A stretch of 64,000 nucleotides of DNA from F23-B02 sp963650165 (GCA_963650165.1 CAVJKX010000003.1:72936-136935), one strand, 5' to 3'; shown: positions 23,191 through 32,914, counted from the stretch's first letter. The notes: generated from the letters alone by a model not told the origin. Translations and numbers: made by a program.

Positions 23191-25092
23191 ATGGCCACTA
23201 TTAAAACAGTATTATCGATACAGGACGCTATGACAAAGCCCCTGCGCAGCATAAACAGGGCAATGAACCTTGTTATCAGCAGCATGGAACAGATGCAGAA
23301 AGCAACGCGCAACTCTGTTGATACAAAAGCGTTGAAAGCTGCACGTGACGAACTGGCGAAAATGGGCGCTGCTATCGTTGATATTGAAGAAAAAACCGAA
23401 AAAGCCGGTAATGTTGCCGATAAAACAGCGTCAAAATTCAAAAATATCATAACGGCTGTCGGCGGCATTGCGACTGTGAAAAAGGCTATTGAAATGTCCG
23501 ATAACCTTACACAGGCGCAAGGCCGAATGAAGATGCTTACCGGCAGCGACGTGGCGGCAAGTCAGATGAATGACGCAATTTATTCAATGGCTAACCGTTC
23601 ACGCGCCGGATATTTGGACACTGCAAACTTTGTTACCAACATGGGCACAAACGCCGGTATAGGCGCAAAGGGCGCGTTTGCTAATGCTGACGAATTGCTG
23701 CGGTTTTCCGAATCGATCAACAAACTGTTCGTTATCAGCAACACGTCAGCGGAAGGTCAAAAGGCAGCAACTTTACAGTTGACACAGGCTATGTCATCCG
23801 GCGTTTTACGCGGCGAGGAATTAAACAGCGTATTTGAGCAAGCGCCGCAGATAATCCAAACCGTAGCAGACTATCTTGATGTTCCGTTAGGCAAAATTCG
23901 CAGTATGGCGGCAGACGGGCAAATAACCGCTGATGTTGTCAAAAATGCGATGCTGGCAAGCGCGAATGAAATAGATAAAGAATTCAGCGCAATGCCATAT
24001 ACATGGGCGCAGATATGGACGGTCGCGTCAAACGTTATATTGCGTGTGCTGACACCGATATTTAAGCTTATCAGCGCAATAGCACAGTTTGTAGCTAATA
24101 ACTGGTCTATTATCGTGCCGATTGTATTAGGCATCGCGGCTGCGGTCGGTGTGTGGCTGATAGCAACAAAGGGCGCGGCAATGTGGACAGCTACAGTTAC
24201 CACCGCAACAAAGGCGTGGGCAGCTGCACAGGCTGTGTTAAATGCCGTGCTGGCACTTAACCCGGTGGCGCTTATCATCATCAGCATTATAGCACTGATT
24301 GCGCTGATAGGGGCTGGTATCGGAATAATCAACCGCGTTAAAGGTACGTCCATTTCTGCTGTCGGCGTTATATGCGGCGGAATAAATGTTGCTGTAGCTG
24401 CTGTTAAAAATGCCGAGTTAATGGCTGCTAATGTCGCATTAGGAATAGCAAGCGCGTTTCTTGCGTGTGTATATAACATTGTCGCAGCATTCAATAACGC
24501 TATAGCTGGGGTAAAAGCGCTGTTTTGGGATTTGCTATCGACAGTTATGGATGTTGTAAGCCAAATAGCCAGCGCTTTAAACAAATTGCCGTTTGTGAGT
24601 ATAGATGTTGATGGGCTGACAAGCAAGGCAAGCGCTTACGCAAAAAACGCAGAAGATGCGAGAAACAGCAAAGCGGAGTATAAAAGCGTTGTGGATGCTT
24701 TTAAAACCGGCTTTGGAACATTTGACGCTTTTAGTTCAGGCTGGGCAAGCGACGCATACAAATCCGGCTATGACTTCGGCGAAGGTATTTCAAACAAGAT
24801 AAGCGGCTTAGGTGACCTGTTAGGCCAGACGGCTGCCAACACTGAATCCACCGCTGAAAGCACAGGCAGCGCGGCATCCGCGCTAAAGACTACCAGTGAA
24901 GATCTGAAGTATCTGCGCGATCTCGCAGAGCAGGAGGCAATCAACCGTTTCACAACGGCAGAAGTAAAGATCGACATGACGGGTATGACAAACAGAATAT
25001 CGTCTGACATGGACTTAGATGGCGTTCTGCGTGCCCTGACTGACGGCTTTGCCGAATCCCTGACCGTCGCAGCAGAGGGGGTACACGCATAA
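23191..25092 (+). CDS. Tail tape measure protein
   Basis: 633 aa; ATG 23191 with AAAAGGGGGGCG preferred over a start 14 codons upstream. N-terminal coiled-coil region, then the tape-measure N-terminal domain (residues about 90-290: YSMANRSRAGYLDTANFV, SSGVLRGEELNSVFEQAPQI), two hydrophobic blocks (about 300-400: IVPIVLGIAAAVGVWLI and ALIIISIIALIALIGAGIGI), and a low-complexity C-terminus. It sets tail length and may form the channel in the host membrane. The length predicts a short tail. Confidence 0.93.
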   Translation: MATIKTVLSIQDAMTKPLRSINRAMNLVISSMEQMQKATRNSVDTKALKAARDELAKMGAAIVDIEEKTEKAGNVADKTASKFKNIITAVGGIATVKKAIEMSDNLTQAQGRMKMLTGSDVAASQMNDAIYSMANRSRAGYLDTANFVTNMGTNAGIGAKGAFANADELLRFSESINKLFVISNTSAEGQKAATLQLTQAMSSGVLRGEELNSVFEQAPQIIQTVADYLDVPLGKIRSMAADGQITADVVKNAMLASANEIDKEFSAMPYTWAQIWTVASNVILRVLTPIFKLISAIAQFVANNWSIIVPIVLGIAAAVGVWLIATKGAAMWTATVTTATKAWAAAQAVLNAVLALNPVALIIISIIALIALIGAGIGIINRVKGTSISAVGVICGGINVAVAAVKNAELMAANVALGIASAFLACVYNIVAAFNNAIAGVKALFWDLLSTVMDVVSQIASALNKLPFVSIDVDGLTSKASAYAKNAEDARNSKAEYKSVVDAFKTGFGTFDAFSSGWASDAYKSGYDFGEGISNKISGLGDLLGQTAANTESTAESTGSAASALKTTSEDLKYLRDLAEQEAINRFTTAEVKIDMTGMTNRISSDMDLDGVLRALTDGFAESLTVAAEGVHA

Positions 25093-25751
25093 TGTATAGT
25101 TTCTTTTTCGATGATATGCAGTTGCCTGTTACCCCGTCGAAACTGTCCGTTAAGATAAAGGGCAGCAACAAAACGCTGACATTGGTGAACGAGGGAGATA
25201 TCAATTTCCTTCGTTCGCCCGGTTTGACTGAAATCAGCTTTGAAATGCTGCTGCCGATGCTGGAACAGTATTCATTCGCAGCGGAATATCGCCAGCCTGA
25301 TTACTATTTAGGTATCCTTGAAAGCTATATGACGGAAAAGAAGCCGTTCCGTTTCATCGTAAGCCGCGTATCGCCGTCAGGTGACAAGCTTTACGATACG
25401 AACATGAAAGTAAGCCTTGAAGATTACACGGTGTCAGAGGACGCTACAGACGGCTTTGACGTATCGGTAAGTGTGAACCTGAAACAGTATATCGACTATG
25501 CAACGAAGATAGTGACGGTTACGAAGCTCGATAACAGCAGCAAATCAACGCTGAAAATCGAAACGCCGCGCGAGGCATCGAACGCGCCGACCGCAAAGAC
25601 CTACACCGTCAAAAGCGGCGATTGCCTGTGGACTATCGCAAAGAAATACTACGGCAACGGCGCACAGTATACGAAGATTTACAATGCCAACAAGGACAAG
25701 ATCAGCAATCCCAATCTGATCTACGTAGGGCAGGTGTTGACCATCCCGTGA
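25092..25751 (+). CDS. LysM tail protein (XkdP-like)
   Basis: 219 aa. N-terminal tail-hub-adaptor-like region (LPVTPSKLSVKIKGSNKTL) and a C-terminal LysM domain (about 170-219: TYTVKSGDCLWTIAKKYYGN, NPNLIYVGQVLTIP) that binds peptidoglycan. It matches XkdP, which anchors the baseplate to the cell wall. Overlaps the tape measure stop by one base and the next GTG by 4. Confidence 0.92.
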   Translation: MYSFFFDDMQLPVTPSKLSVKIKGSNKTLTLVNEGDINFLRSPGLTEISFEMLLPMLEQYSFAAEYRQPDYYLGILESYMTEKKPFRFIVSRVSPSGDKLYDTNMKVSLEDYTVSEDATDGFDVSVSVNLKQYIDYATKIVTVTKLDNSSKSTLKIETPREASNAPTAKTYTVKSGDCLWTIAKKYYGNGAQYTKIYNANKDKISNPNLIYVGQVLTIP

Positions 25752-26713
25752 AAGTCGACATACTGATACAGCGTGACAGCACCATCTATTACCCCATCGT
25801 TGCCGAAGACGTAAAGCTGACGTGGGAACGCAAGGGAACGCCCGGCAAGCTGACATTTTCCGTTGTAAAGGACGATGTGATATCTTTTGCCGAAGGTAAC
25901 CCGGTAAAACTGTCCATCGACGGCGTTGATTTGTTCTATGGCTTTGTGTTCAAAAAAAGCCGTTCGGGCACGTCGCCGAATGTGATCGAGGTTACCGCAT
26001 ACGATCAGCTGCGGTATTTCAAGAATAAAGATACCTACGTTTATTCAAACAAAAAGGCGAACGAAGTAATCCGCATGATAGCCGATGACTTCAACCTGAA
26101 AGTCGGAACGCTTGAAGATACGGGGTATGTTATCGGTTCGCGCACCGAAGACGACAGTACGCTGTTTGATATCGTGCAAAACGCGCTTGACGAAACGCTA
26201 CAGTCAAAGACAAAGCTGTATGTGCTGTACGACGATGTTGGCAAGCTGACGCTTAAAAACATCGAAAGCATGAAGCTTGATCTGCTGATAGATGCCGATA
26301 CCATCGGCGACTATTCGTATACTACATCGATTGACGATCAGACATACAACCAAATCAAGATAACGTTTGAAAATCAGGACAGCGGCAAGCGGGAAGTGTT
26401 CATTGCAAAGGACAGCGCGAACATAAACAAGTGGGGTCTGCTGCAATGCACCGACAGCGTCGAATTATCCACATCAGGCGCGGCAAAGGCCGAAGCGCTG
26501 CTAAAGCTTTATAATTCGCTGACGCGCACCCTGTCGATATCCAATGCTTTGGGTGATATCCGCGTCCGCGCGGGTTCAAGCGTCATTGTCAAACTGGGGC
26601 TTGGTGATATCAACATACAAAGCTATCTTATGGTCGAAAGCGTGACGCACAACTTTACGAACGGTCAACACCTGATGGATCTGAAACTGCGAGGTGGTCA
26701 ATTTGTCAGCTGA
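25748..26713 (+). CDS. Baseplate hub protein (XkdQ-like)
   Basis: 321 aa; GTG start overlapping the preceding stop. DSTIYYPIVAEDVKLTWERK, LFYGFVFKKSRSG, DSTLFDIVQNALDETL and a C-terminal HNFTNGQHLMDLKL fit the XkdQ/gp27-like hub family that caps the tube inside the baseplate. The next gene starts within its end. Confidence 0.88.
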   Translation: MKVDILIQRDSTIYYPIVAEDVKLTWERKGTPGKLTFSVVKDDVISFAEGNPVKLSIDGVDLFYGFVFKKSRSGTSPNVIEVTAYDQLRYFKNKDTYVYSNKKANEVIRMIADDFNLKVGTLEDTGYVIGSRTEDDSTLFDIVQNALDETLQSKTKLYVLYDDVGKLTLKNIESMKLDLLIDADTIGDYSYTTSIDDQTYNQIKITFENQDSGKREVFIAKDSANINKWGLLQCTDSVELSTSGAAKAEALLKLYNSLTRTLSISNALGDIRVRAGSSVIVKLGLGDINIQSYLMVESVTHNFTNGQHLMDLKLRGGQFVS

Positions 26714-27035
26714 TTTTGCACCATTTCTGAACGACGTAAAACGAGCGGCGGTGGATGCCGTGAAAGCGTCAAAGCCGTTTGCGTTCGTGCTGGGCACTGT
26801 GAACAGCGTATCGCCGCTTAAAGTGCAGATAGATCAAAAGCTTGAATTGACGGCGGCACAACTGATATTAACAAACGCCGTGCGCGATCATTCGGTGTAT
26901 ATCACGCCGGAGGGCGGCGAAAAGAAAAAATACAAGCTGCATTACGGCTTGAAAACGGGCGAACGCGTCATACTGCTGCGCGCCGACGGCGGGCAGAAAT
27001 TCATTATTTTAGACAGGGTGGTGGCACCGACATGA
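26703..27035 (+). CDS. XkdR-like (DUF2577) baseplate protein
   Basis: 110 aa. TTG 26703 is favoured by GAGGTG (26691-26696); GTG 26694 is an alternative. FVLGTVNSVSPLKVQIDQKL, then GERVILLRADGGQKFIILDR is the DUF2577 oligonucleotide-binding-like pattern of XkdR. Small spike or baseplate component next to XkdS and XkdT. Confidence 0.82.
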   Translation: MSADFAPFLNDVKRAAVDAVKASKPFAFVLGTVNSVSPLKVQIDQKLELTAAQLILTNAVRDHSVYITPEGGEKKKYKLHYGLKTGERVILLRADGGQKFIILDRVVAPT

Positions 27036-27430
27036 TACCCGTTGTTGACGATGAACTGTTGACACTGGAAGACGAAACGCAGCCGTCGATGACCTACGCG
27101 CTTGATGCCGAGAACGGGCGAATACGCGGCAAAGTGGACGGCATCGAAGCGGTGAAACAGGCCGTGTATTTGGCATTAAGCACCGAGCGTTTCGCGCACC
27201 TGATTTATTCATGGAACTACGGCGCGGAGCTTGACGGCTTTATAGGTCAGCCGAAAGAATACGTCTTATCGGAAATCAAACGCCGCATAAGCGACGCGCT
27301 GCTACAGGATGACCGCATAACGGCGGTTGATGATTTTAAATTTCAAACAATAAAGAACGCTGTGCATGTGACATTTACCGTGCATAGCGTTTTTGGCGAA
27401 ACGGAGGTGACTACGGATGTACGAAGATAA
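27032..27430 (+). CDS. Baseplate wedge protein (gp25/XkdS-like)
   Basis: 132 aa. DELLTLEDETQPSMTYALD, ERFAHLIYSWNYGAELDGFI and EIKRRISDALLQDDRITAV match XkdS, a relative of the T4 gp25 wedge protein and of type VI secretion TssE. It initiates sheath assembly at the baseplate. Overlaps the neighbours at both ends. Confidence 0.9.
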   Translation: MIPVVDDELLTLEDETQPSMTYALDAENGRIRGKVDGIEAVKQAVYLALSTERFAHLIYSWNYGAELDGFIGQPKEYVLSEIKRRISDALLQDDRITAVDDFKFQTIKNAVHVTFTVHSVFGETEVTTDVRR

Positions 27431-28481
27431 AACCTATGAAGCGATATTGCAAGAGAAGCTTGCGCGTGTAGCGTCGTATTTGGACAAACGCGAGGGGTCT
27501 ATCATCTACGATGCCCTTGCGCCGAATTCGCTTGAAAGCGCAATGCTGTATATCGCGCTGGATAGCGTTCTGAACGAAACATTTGCCGATACCGCGAGCC
27601 GCGAATACCTGATAAAGCGCTGCGCGGAACGCGGAATATCACCGCTTCCGGCGACTTACTCGGTCGGCGTGGGTGTGTTCAACATGAACGTGCCTATCGG
27701 TGCGCGTTTCAGCTGCGATAAATACAACTGGGCTGTTACCGAAAAAATCGAGGATAACAAATTCTATCTTACCTGCGAAACGGCAGGCGCAGACCCCGAT
27801 AACTATTTAGGTCAGCTGATACCCATCGGCTACATCGACGGCCTGACGGCGGCAGCGCTGACAAGCATCAGCATAAACGGCGAAGACGAAGAAAGCACCG
27901 ATGCATTGCGCGCGCGATACCTGAACAGCTTCAGCAATCAGACATACGGCTTTAACCGAAGCCAGTACATCGACGTTACCGAAGCGCTGCCCGGTGTGGG
28001 CGGCTGTAAGCCCTACAGGGCGTGGAACGGCGCGGGAACGGTGAAGCTTGTTATCACCGACAGCAACTATCAGCCGCCGTCTACGGCGCTTGTAAGCACG
28101 GTGCAGACCACCATTGATCCCACGCAGAACAGCGGCGATGGCATGGGGCTTGCGCCGATTGACCACGAAGTCACCGTTGACGGCGCTACGGGAACGACGA
28201 TAAACATTTTTACCACGCTGACATTCCAAAGCGGCTGGAATTTATCCGAATGTGAACCGTACATTGAAGCGACGCTGGATAAATACTATTCCGAGCTTAA
28301 CGCTACGTGGGCTAAGGAAAACAACCTGATAGTCCGCATAGCGCAGATAGAAGCGCGGTTACTTGCCGTTCCCGGTATCGCAGATATCACCGGCACAAAA
28401 ATAAACGATCAGACCAGCAACTTAACGCTGGATAAAGACGCTGTAGCGGTCAGGGGGCTTTTCAGCAATGCGCAACTTTAA
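27417..28481 (+). CDS. Baseplate J-like protein (XkdT-like)
   Basis: 354 aa. Features include KREGSIIYDALAPNSLESAM, TFADTASREYLIKRCAERGI, NGEDEESTDALRARYLNSF and GVGGCKPYRAWNGAGTV, the baseplate J/gp47 signature. It is a wedge component linking hub to tail fibres. Ribosome site GGAGGTGACTACGG inside the preceding gene. Confidence 0.92.
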   Translation: MYEDKTYEAILQEKLARVASYLDKREGSIIYDALAPNSLESAMLYIALDSVLNETFADTASREYLIKRCAERGISPLPATYSVGVGVFNMNVPIGARFSCDKYNWAVTEKIEDNKFYLTCETAGADPDNYLGQLIPIGYIDGLTAAALTSISINGEDEESTDALRARYLNSFSNQTYGFNRSQYIDVTEALPGVGGCKPYRAWNGAGTVKLVITDSNYQPPSTALVSTVQTTIDPTQNSGDGMGLAPIDHEVTVDGATGTTINIFTTLTFQSGWNLSECEPYIEATLDKYYSELNATWAKENNLIVRIAQIEARLLAVPGIADITGTKINDQTSNLTLDKDAVAVRGLFSNAQL

Positions 28482-29031
28482 TGATCTACGCACTATCGAT
28501 CTGAAAGAATATCTGCCCGGCGTTTTGAAAGACGTTGCGGAGATGCGCACCGTCATGGACACGGAAACGCCGGAGATACAAGCCCTATGGGATGCCGCCG
28601 AAGCGTGCATGAATGATCAGTTTATCCAAACGGCGACCGAAAACGGCATAGCGCGGCGTGAAAGCATACTGGGCATATCGCCGTATGCGTCCGACACGCT
28701 GGATGACCGGCGTTTTCGACTGCAAAGCCTGTACACCGAAAACGTGCCTTACACGCGGCGCAGCCTGAAAAACTGGCTTGAAACGCTGTGCGGCAAGGAC
28801 GGCTATGTGTTGACTATCACCACATCAAAATTCGACGTTGATGTGAAAGTCGCGCTGGGCGTAAAGAAACAGGAAAACGTCATCCGCGAGACGCTTGAAC
28901 GCATGCTGCCGTATAACATGACCTTTTCCGTCGGATTGCTTTATAACATTTGGGGCAACGCGAAAGAAAAGACGTGGGGCAGCGTGAAGCAAATGACATG
29001 GCAAAATCTTAAAGAGGAGGTATCTGCCTAA
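28468..29031 (+). CDS. Baseplate protein (DUF2313/XkdU-like)
   Basis: 187 aa. EYLPGVLKDVAEMRTVMD, ESILGISPYASDTLDDRRFR and MLPYNMTFSV match DUF2313/XkdU (Mu gp48-like). It joins the wedge to the fibres. The C-terminal WGNAKEKTWGSVKQMTWQNL is a repeat-like tail common in these proteins. The fibre gene starts on its last base. Confidence 0.9.
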   Translation: MRNFNDLRTIDLKEYLPGVLKDVAEMRTVMDTETPEIQALWDAAEACMNDQFIQTATENGIARRESILGISPYASDTLDDRRFRLQSLYTENVPYTRRSLKNWLETLCGKDGYVLTITTSKFDVDVKVALGVKKQENVIRETLERMLPYNMTFSVGLLYNIWGNAKEKTWGSVKQMTWQNLKEEVSA

Positions 29032-29798
29032 TGGCTACATATACCACCAATTACAATCTGAAAAAACCGGCTGACAGCGATTTTATCAATGTCGCCGATT
29101 TCAACGGCAACGCCGATATCATCGACGCGGAGCTGAAAAAGCGCCCCACTGTCGGCGATGACGGCAAGCTATCCGATGATCTGCTGCCGGATTTATCTGA
29201 AACTTACGAAGAAAAAGGCGCGGCTGCTACTGCGGTAAGCGCCCACAACACAAGTGCAAGCGCGCATAACGACATTCGCACTACGCTTGCAAACCACACA
29301 GGCAGCACCACCATGCATGTCACTTCAAGCGAGAAAACGACATGGAATGCCAAGCAAAACGCCCTCACCTTTGACACAACGCCAAAATCGGGCAGCACAA
29401 ATCCCGTTACATCAGGCGGTGTCTATACGGCACTTTCGGCAAAAGCTGCCGCATCAGCACTGTCATCGCATACAAGTAACTCCACCATACATGTCACTTC
29501 AAGCGAGAAATCAACATGGAATGCCAAACAAGCTGCCCTCACCTTTGACACCGCTCCCACGGCAAGCAGCACAAATCCGGTCACGTCGGGCGGTGTGAAA
29601 ACTGCACTTGATAAGAAGCAGGACGCGTCGACCGCTATCACTACGTCAAATATCGGCAGCCAGACCGTCATGAACGCAAAGTATGCGTACAACGGAAACA
29701 ACGACACACCGGGAGCATTTAACTTGCGCAACCAGTGCTTCGTATCGTCAGAGTCAACACCCGGGTCGAACTGCCAGATTGCATGGGTCTACGGTTAA
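29031..29798 (+). CDS. Tail fibre-like protein with internal duplication
   Basis: 255 aa. The N-terminus (TYTTNYNLKKPADSDFINVA, FNGNADIIDAELKK) is the usual baseplate-attachment segment of Firmicute tail fibres. Two roughly 60-residue repeats follow (TTMHVTSSEKTTWNAKQNAL and STIHVTSSEKSTWNAKQAAL, each ending STNPVTSGGV). The C-terminus is short, so a receptor domain may be supplied by a following gene. Confidence 0.85.
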   Translation: MATYTTNYNLKKPADSDFINVADFNGNADIIDAELKKRPTVGDDGKLSDDLLPDLSETYEEKGAAATAVSAHNTSASAHNDIRTTLANHTGSTTMHVTSSEKTTWNAKQNALTFDTTPKSGSTNPVTSGGVYTALSAKAAASALSSHTSNSTIHVTSSEKSTWNAKQAALTFDTAPTASSTNPVTSGGVKTALDKKQDASTAITTSNIGSQTVMNAKYAYNGNNDTPGAFNLRNQCFVSSESTPGSNCQIAWVYG

Positions 29799-29810
29799 GG
29801 GGGCGGCGAT

Positions 29811-31124
29811 ATGGCATCATCACGAACCCTTATAAACGGCACAGGCTATGACATAAAAAGCGGCAGGACGCTCATAAACGGCACGGGCTACGATATCAAA
29901 AAAGGCCGAACGCTCATAAACGGCACGGGGTATGATATCAAATTCAATACGCCGTTGGGGGAGATACCCGAGGGCACAGTTATCACCATAAAAGAGAGCG
30001 GCAGTCCGGTTGAGTTTTACGTTGCACAGCACAATTACCGCAGCGATTTGAACGGCGCAGGAAGAACACTGCTTGTGAGAAAAACCTCCGCAGGGAGTAT
30101 GGCTTTTGATGCCAGTTACGGTGCGTTTGAATATTACCGAAGCGATATGGAAAAGAGCGATATAAAAAGGTGGCTCAACAACACCTATTACGGTCGGTTC
30201 AGCGATTATGTGAAAACCGCTATGGACACCACGAAGTTTAAATTTATAACTTCAATAAGCAGCTCAAGTGACGTTGACGATACCGTGCTATTGTGTCAGT
30301 GCGCTGCATTTCTGCTTGGCATATCCGAGATCGGTTTGACACTCGCCAACTACACTGCCGCCGAGGGCGAAGCTTTGCCGATTGCAGGAACGCTAATTAC
30401 GGCACTTGGTTCGAGCTGGACAAGGTCTTCGTCAGGCGGCGGTACAGCGCAGGTGTGCCGTGTAGGTTCTACTACCATTAGTTATGACTGTACTACAAGC
30501 ACTACGGTTCATCCGGTTTTCACACTGCCTGAGATAATGGAAGTTGACAGCGATTTTAATTTGATCGAAGCAGAGCCGAGGACAATCACCTTGACGAACC
30601 TCGTAGCAGACGAAGGAAGAGGATGGATTAGCTGGGCAGGTGCCTCCAATTGCACCCGTCAAAGCTCCTCTGCCACTCCTGGCGACGGAGCAACAGGAAG
30701 CTGCCGAATAGTCCCGTCCGCAGCAGGCGAATGCACGATAACCTTTACTAAAAAAACACCTGCGCTGGTGAGCAGCCACAAATACTATGTGAGCTTCAAG
30801 GTCAAGTACGAATCGGCGGCAAATTGCTCGTTTGATTTCTATTGGCCTATCGCCGAGCCGGTCGCTGCACACCTGACAGTAAACGCTGAGGCTGACGTGT
30901 GGACGCGGACATCGGCGATCTTCACGCGTGAGGCATTCACGGACGGCAGTTATCAATGCCGCTTTGATTACAACAACGAAGCGGAGAACATCCCTGTCAG
31001 ATACGCAAGCCTCATGCTGTTCGATCTTACAGAGGCGTTCGGCGCGGGATTTGAACCGAGCAAGGAATGGCTTGACGAGCACATCACAACCTTCGGCGAT
31101 TCACTCAGTCTCACTTACATCTAA
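29811..31124 (+). CDS. Fibre-associated protein with N-terminal triple repeat
   Basis: 437 aa. The N-terminus has three near-identical 13-aa repeats (GRTLINGTGYDIK), then a DUF6273-like domain (about 55-240: FEYYRSDMEKSDIKRWLNNT) and a carbohydrate-binding-like beta domain (about 250-437). It probably binds the cell surface. No reverse transcriptase or template repeat is nearby, so diversity generation is not indicated. Confidence 0.7.
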   Translation: MASSRTLINGTGYDIKSGRTLINGTGYDIKKGRTLINGTGYDIKFNTPLGEIPEGTVITIKESGSPVEFYVAQHNYRSDLNGAGRTLLVRKTSAGSMAFDASYGAFEYYRSDMEKSDIKRWLNNTYYGRFSDYVKTAMDTTKFKFITSISSSSDVDDTVLLCQCAAFLLGISEIGLTLANYTAAEGEALPIAGTLITALGSSWTRSSSGGGTAQVCRVGSTTISYDCTTSTTVHPVFTLPEIMEVDSDFNLIEAEPRTITLTNLVADEGRGWISWAGASNCTRQSSSATPGDGATGSCRIVPSAAGECTITFTKKTPALVSSHKYYVSFKVKYESAANCSFDFYWPIAEPVAAHLTVNAEADVWTRTSAIFTREAFTDGSYQCRFDYNNEAENIPVRYASLMLFDLTEAFGAGFEPSKEWLDEHITTFGDSLSLTYI

Positions 31125-31142
31125 AAAACGAGGTGACACACA

Positions 31143-31493
31143 ATGACCTACATCAAAGTAAACAACACACTTTATCCCGCGACGATCGACGGAAAGACGG
31201 TCGATTACGAATGGGACAAGCGCCAGACGAAAGCAATCACGCTGAACCTGAGCTACGAGGACGTGCTTGCGCTGCTGCCCGATAACACACCGTGGAGCAT
31301 CGTGCAGAAGGGCGCCATGCTCAACGCAGAGGGCACAGAGGAGGAGTACACCAACGAGTACGACAACTCGGAATACAGCCTCAGCGGCTCTGTCCGCGAC
31401 AACCGCAACGGCACGGTGACGATCAAAATGGGCAAGCCGAGCGAGATCGAGCTTGTGCTTGCAGAGCTTGAAACGGAGGTAGCAAATGGATAA
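31143..31493 (+). CDS. Phage fibre-region protein
   Basis: 116 aa. TYIKVNNTLYPATIDGKTVD, NLSYEDVLALLPDNTPWSIV and an acidic C-terminus. Small proteins with the start YIKVNNxLYPA are common in the tail-fibre region of Firmicute prophages. Possibly a fibre chaperone or accessory; function not established. Confidence 0.72.
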   Translation: MTYIKVNNTLYPATIDGKTVDYEWDKRQTKAITLNLSYEDVLALLPDNTPWSIVQKGAMLNAEGTEEEYTNEYDNSEYSLSGSVRDNRNGTVTIKMGKPSEIELVLAELETEVANG

Positions 31494-31842
31494 CACGACA
31501 CGCGCAAGAGTAGACGCGCTCAAGGCGAACATAGCAAATCTCAAAACCGTATCCGACACGATAGCGGAGGCCGGCATAACCATTGAGGACAAGCCTGCGG
31601 ATATGCCCTCGCGTCCCGGCTACAAATGGGCACCGTATCAGGCTACGGCAGGCGGCTCGATAACGTGGGTCGAGAGTGAGAGCGAGGACAAGACCGGTAC
31701 TGCCGAGCAGCCTATAACGTTCGTTCCCGGCGTGGCGGTGTACCCCAATTATTATTACACGGACGGCACAACGCGCTACGTCTGCCTTCAGGCCGGTACG
31801 CCGGAGGAGCTGACAGAAGGCGCATGGTTTACGGAGTTTTAG
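31486..31842 (+). CDS. Phage fibre-region protein, carbohydrate-binding-like
   Basis: 118 aa; start overlaps the preceding gene and follows GGAGGTAGCAA. A helical N-terminus (RARVDALKANIANLKTVSD) and the C-terminal GVAVYPNYYYTDGTTRYVCL then WFTEF resemble small carbohydrate-binding modules attached to phage fibres. The role in attachment is inferred. Confidence 0.68.
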   Translation: MDNTTRARVDALKANIANLKTVSDTIAEAGITIEDKPADMPSRPGYKWAPYQATAGGSITWVESESEDKTGTAEQPITFVPGVAVYPNYYYTDGTTRYVCLQAGTPEELTEGAWFTEF

Positions 31843-31843
31843 C

Positions 31844-31888
31844 ATGGACGATGAAAAAGAATACAGCGGACTGCTAGAGGAGGATTAA
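31844..31888 (+). CDS. Possible 14-aa leader-type peptide
   Basis: ATG GAC GAT ... GAG GAG GAT TAA, acidic (MDDEKEYSGLLEED), starting one base after the previous stop and ending two bases before the amidase ATG. It contains the AGAGGAGG ribosome site of the amidase. Probably a coupling peptide, if translated at all. Confidence 0.3.
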   Translation: MDDEKEYSGLLEED

Positions 31889-31890
31889 CC

Positions 31891-32598
31891 ATGGCATTTA
31901 CTAACTCGCCTCTGGTCAATTTCACGCAGATAAGCCCTCACAGGGGCAGCAGGAACGGGCACAGGATCGACACTGTAAGCATACACTGCGTGGTCGGTCA
32001 GGCCGGTGTCGAGGCGCTGGGAAACCTGTTTCAGACGAAAGAGGCCAGCGCAAACTACGGCATAGGCTACGACGGCAGGATAGGCATGTATGTCGAGGAA
32101 AAGGACAGGTCGTGGTGCACATCGGACACGGCGAACGACGCACGGGCGGTAACGATCGAGTGCGCGTCGGACGCATACGCGCCGTATGCGGTCAACGACA
32201 AGGTGTACGCGGCGCTCATCGAGCTGCTGACGGATATCTGCAAGCGCAACGGCATCGAAAAGCTCGTGTGGAGCACCAGCAAGGCCGACAGAGTAAACCA
32301 CAAAAACGGCTGCAACATGACCGTGCACCGGGATTATGCGAACAAATCGTGTCCCGGCGATTACCTGTACAACAGGCATCAGGCTATAGCCGATGCAGTA
32401 AATAAGAAACTTACGGAGGATGAAGAAATGGTCAGATGGAAAACCATAGACGAGATACCCGAAGGACTTTACCGCGACACCGTCAAGCAGCTCATGGCCG
32501 ACGGCATCATCAAGGGCAAGGCAGACGGTACGGTTGATCTCACGGAGGATATGCTCAGGACGATGATATTCTGTCAGCGCATTATAGACAAGGGGTGA
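31891..32598 (+). CDS. N-acetylmuramoyl-L-alanine amidase endolysin
   Basis: 235 aa. Residues about 10-165 match the Amidase_2/PGRP fold: the early His in VSIHCVVGQ, NYGIGYDGRIGMYVEE, TIECASD and the metal-binding TVHRDYANKSCPGDYLYN. The C-terminal 60 residues (IDEIPEGLYRDTVKQLMADG) resemble an SLH-type wall-binding repeat. It cuts the bond between MurNAc and the peptide at lysis. It lies amid fibre genes rather than beside the holin. Confidence 0.93.
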   Translation: MAFTNSPLVNFTQISPHRGSRNGHRIDTVSIHCVVGQAGVEALGNLFQTKEASANYGIGYDGRIGMYVEEKDRSWCTSDTANDARAVTIECASDAYAPYAVNDKVYAALIELLTDICKRNGIEKLVWSTSKADRVNHKNGCNMTVHRDYANKSCPGDYLYNRHQAIADAVNKKLTEDEEMVRWKTIDEIPEGLYRDTVKQLMADGIIKGKADGTVDLTEDMLRTMIFCQRIIDKG

Positions 32599-32602
32599 GC
32601 TT

Positions 32603-32914
32603 ATGTCGGATTGCCTGTTCAGAGGAACAACGCCGACGCTCAAATTCACCCTGCCGCTTGAGGTATCGACACTTTCCGACGCATGGATAACGCTTGCGCA
32701 GAACGGCTGCGAGGTGATCACCAAAAAGCTTGCCGACTGCAATGCGAGCGGCGATACGCTGACATTGACGCTGACGCAGGACGAAACGCTTATGCTCACG
32801 GGCGGAGCGAGAACGGAAATTCAGATCAGGGTCAAAACGGGCGACGGCAAGGCGCTTGCGTCGGAAATTTTCTCGGAGAGCACACATCGCATCCTTAAAG
32901 ACGGGGTGATTTAA
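32603..32914 (+). CDS. Phage fibre-region protein (beta-sandwich-like)
   Basis: 103 aa. CLFRGTTPTLKFTLPLEVST, DTLTLTLTQDETLML and TEIQIRVKTGDG suggest an all-beta protein; the start is typical of a small BppU-like fibre attachment module. Its stop overlaps the next start by one base. Function by location only. Confidence 0.65.
   Translation: MSDCLFRGTTPTLKFTLPLEVSTLSDAWITLAQNGCEVITKKLADCNASGDTLTLTLTQDETLMLTGGARTEIQIRVKTGDGKALASEIFSESTHRILKDGVI

Noticed and set aside
29031..31124. Diversity-generating retroelement target
   Set aside because: No reverse transcriptase, accessory gene or template repeat with adenine-biased differences is present; the repeats are internal duplications.
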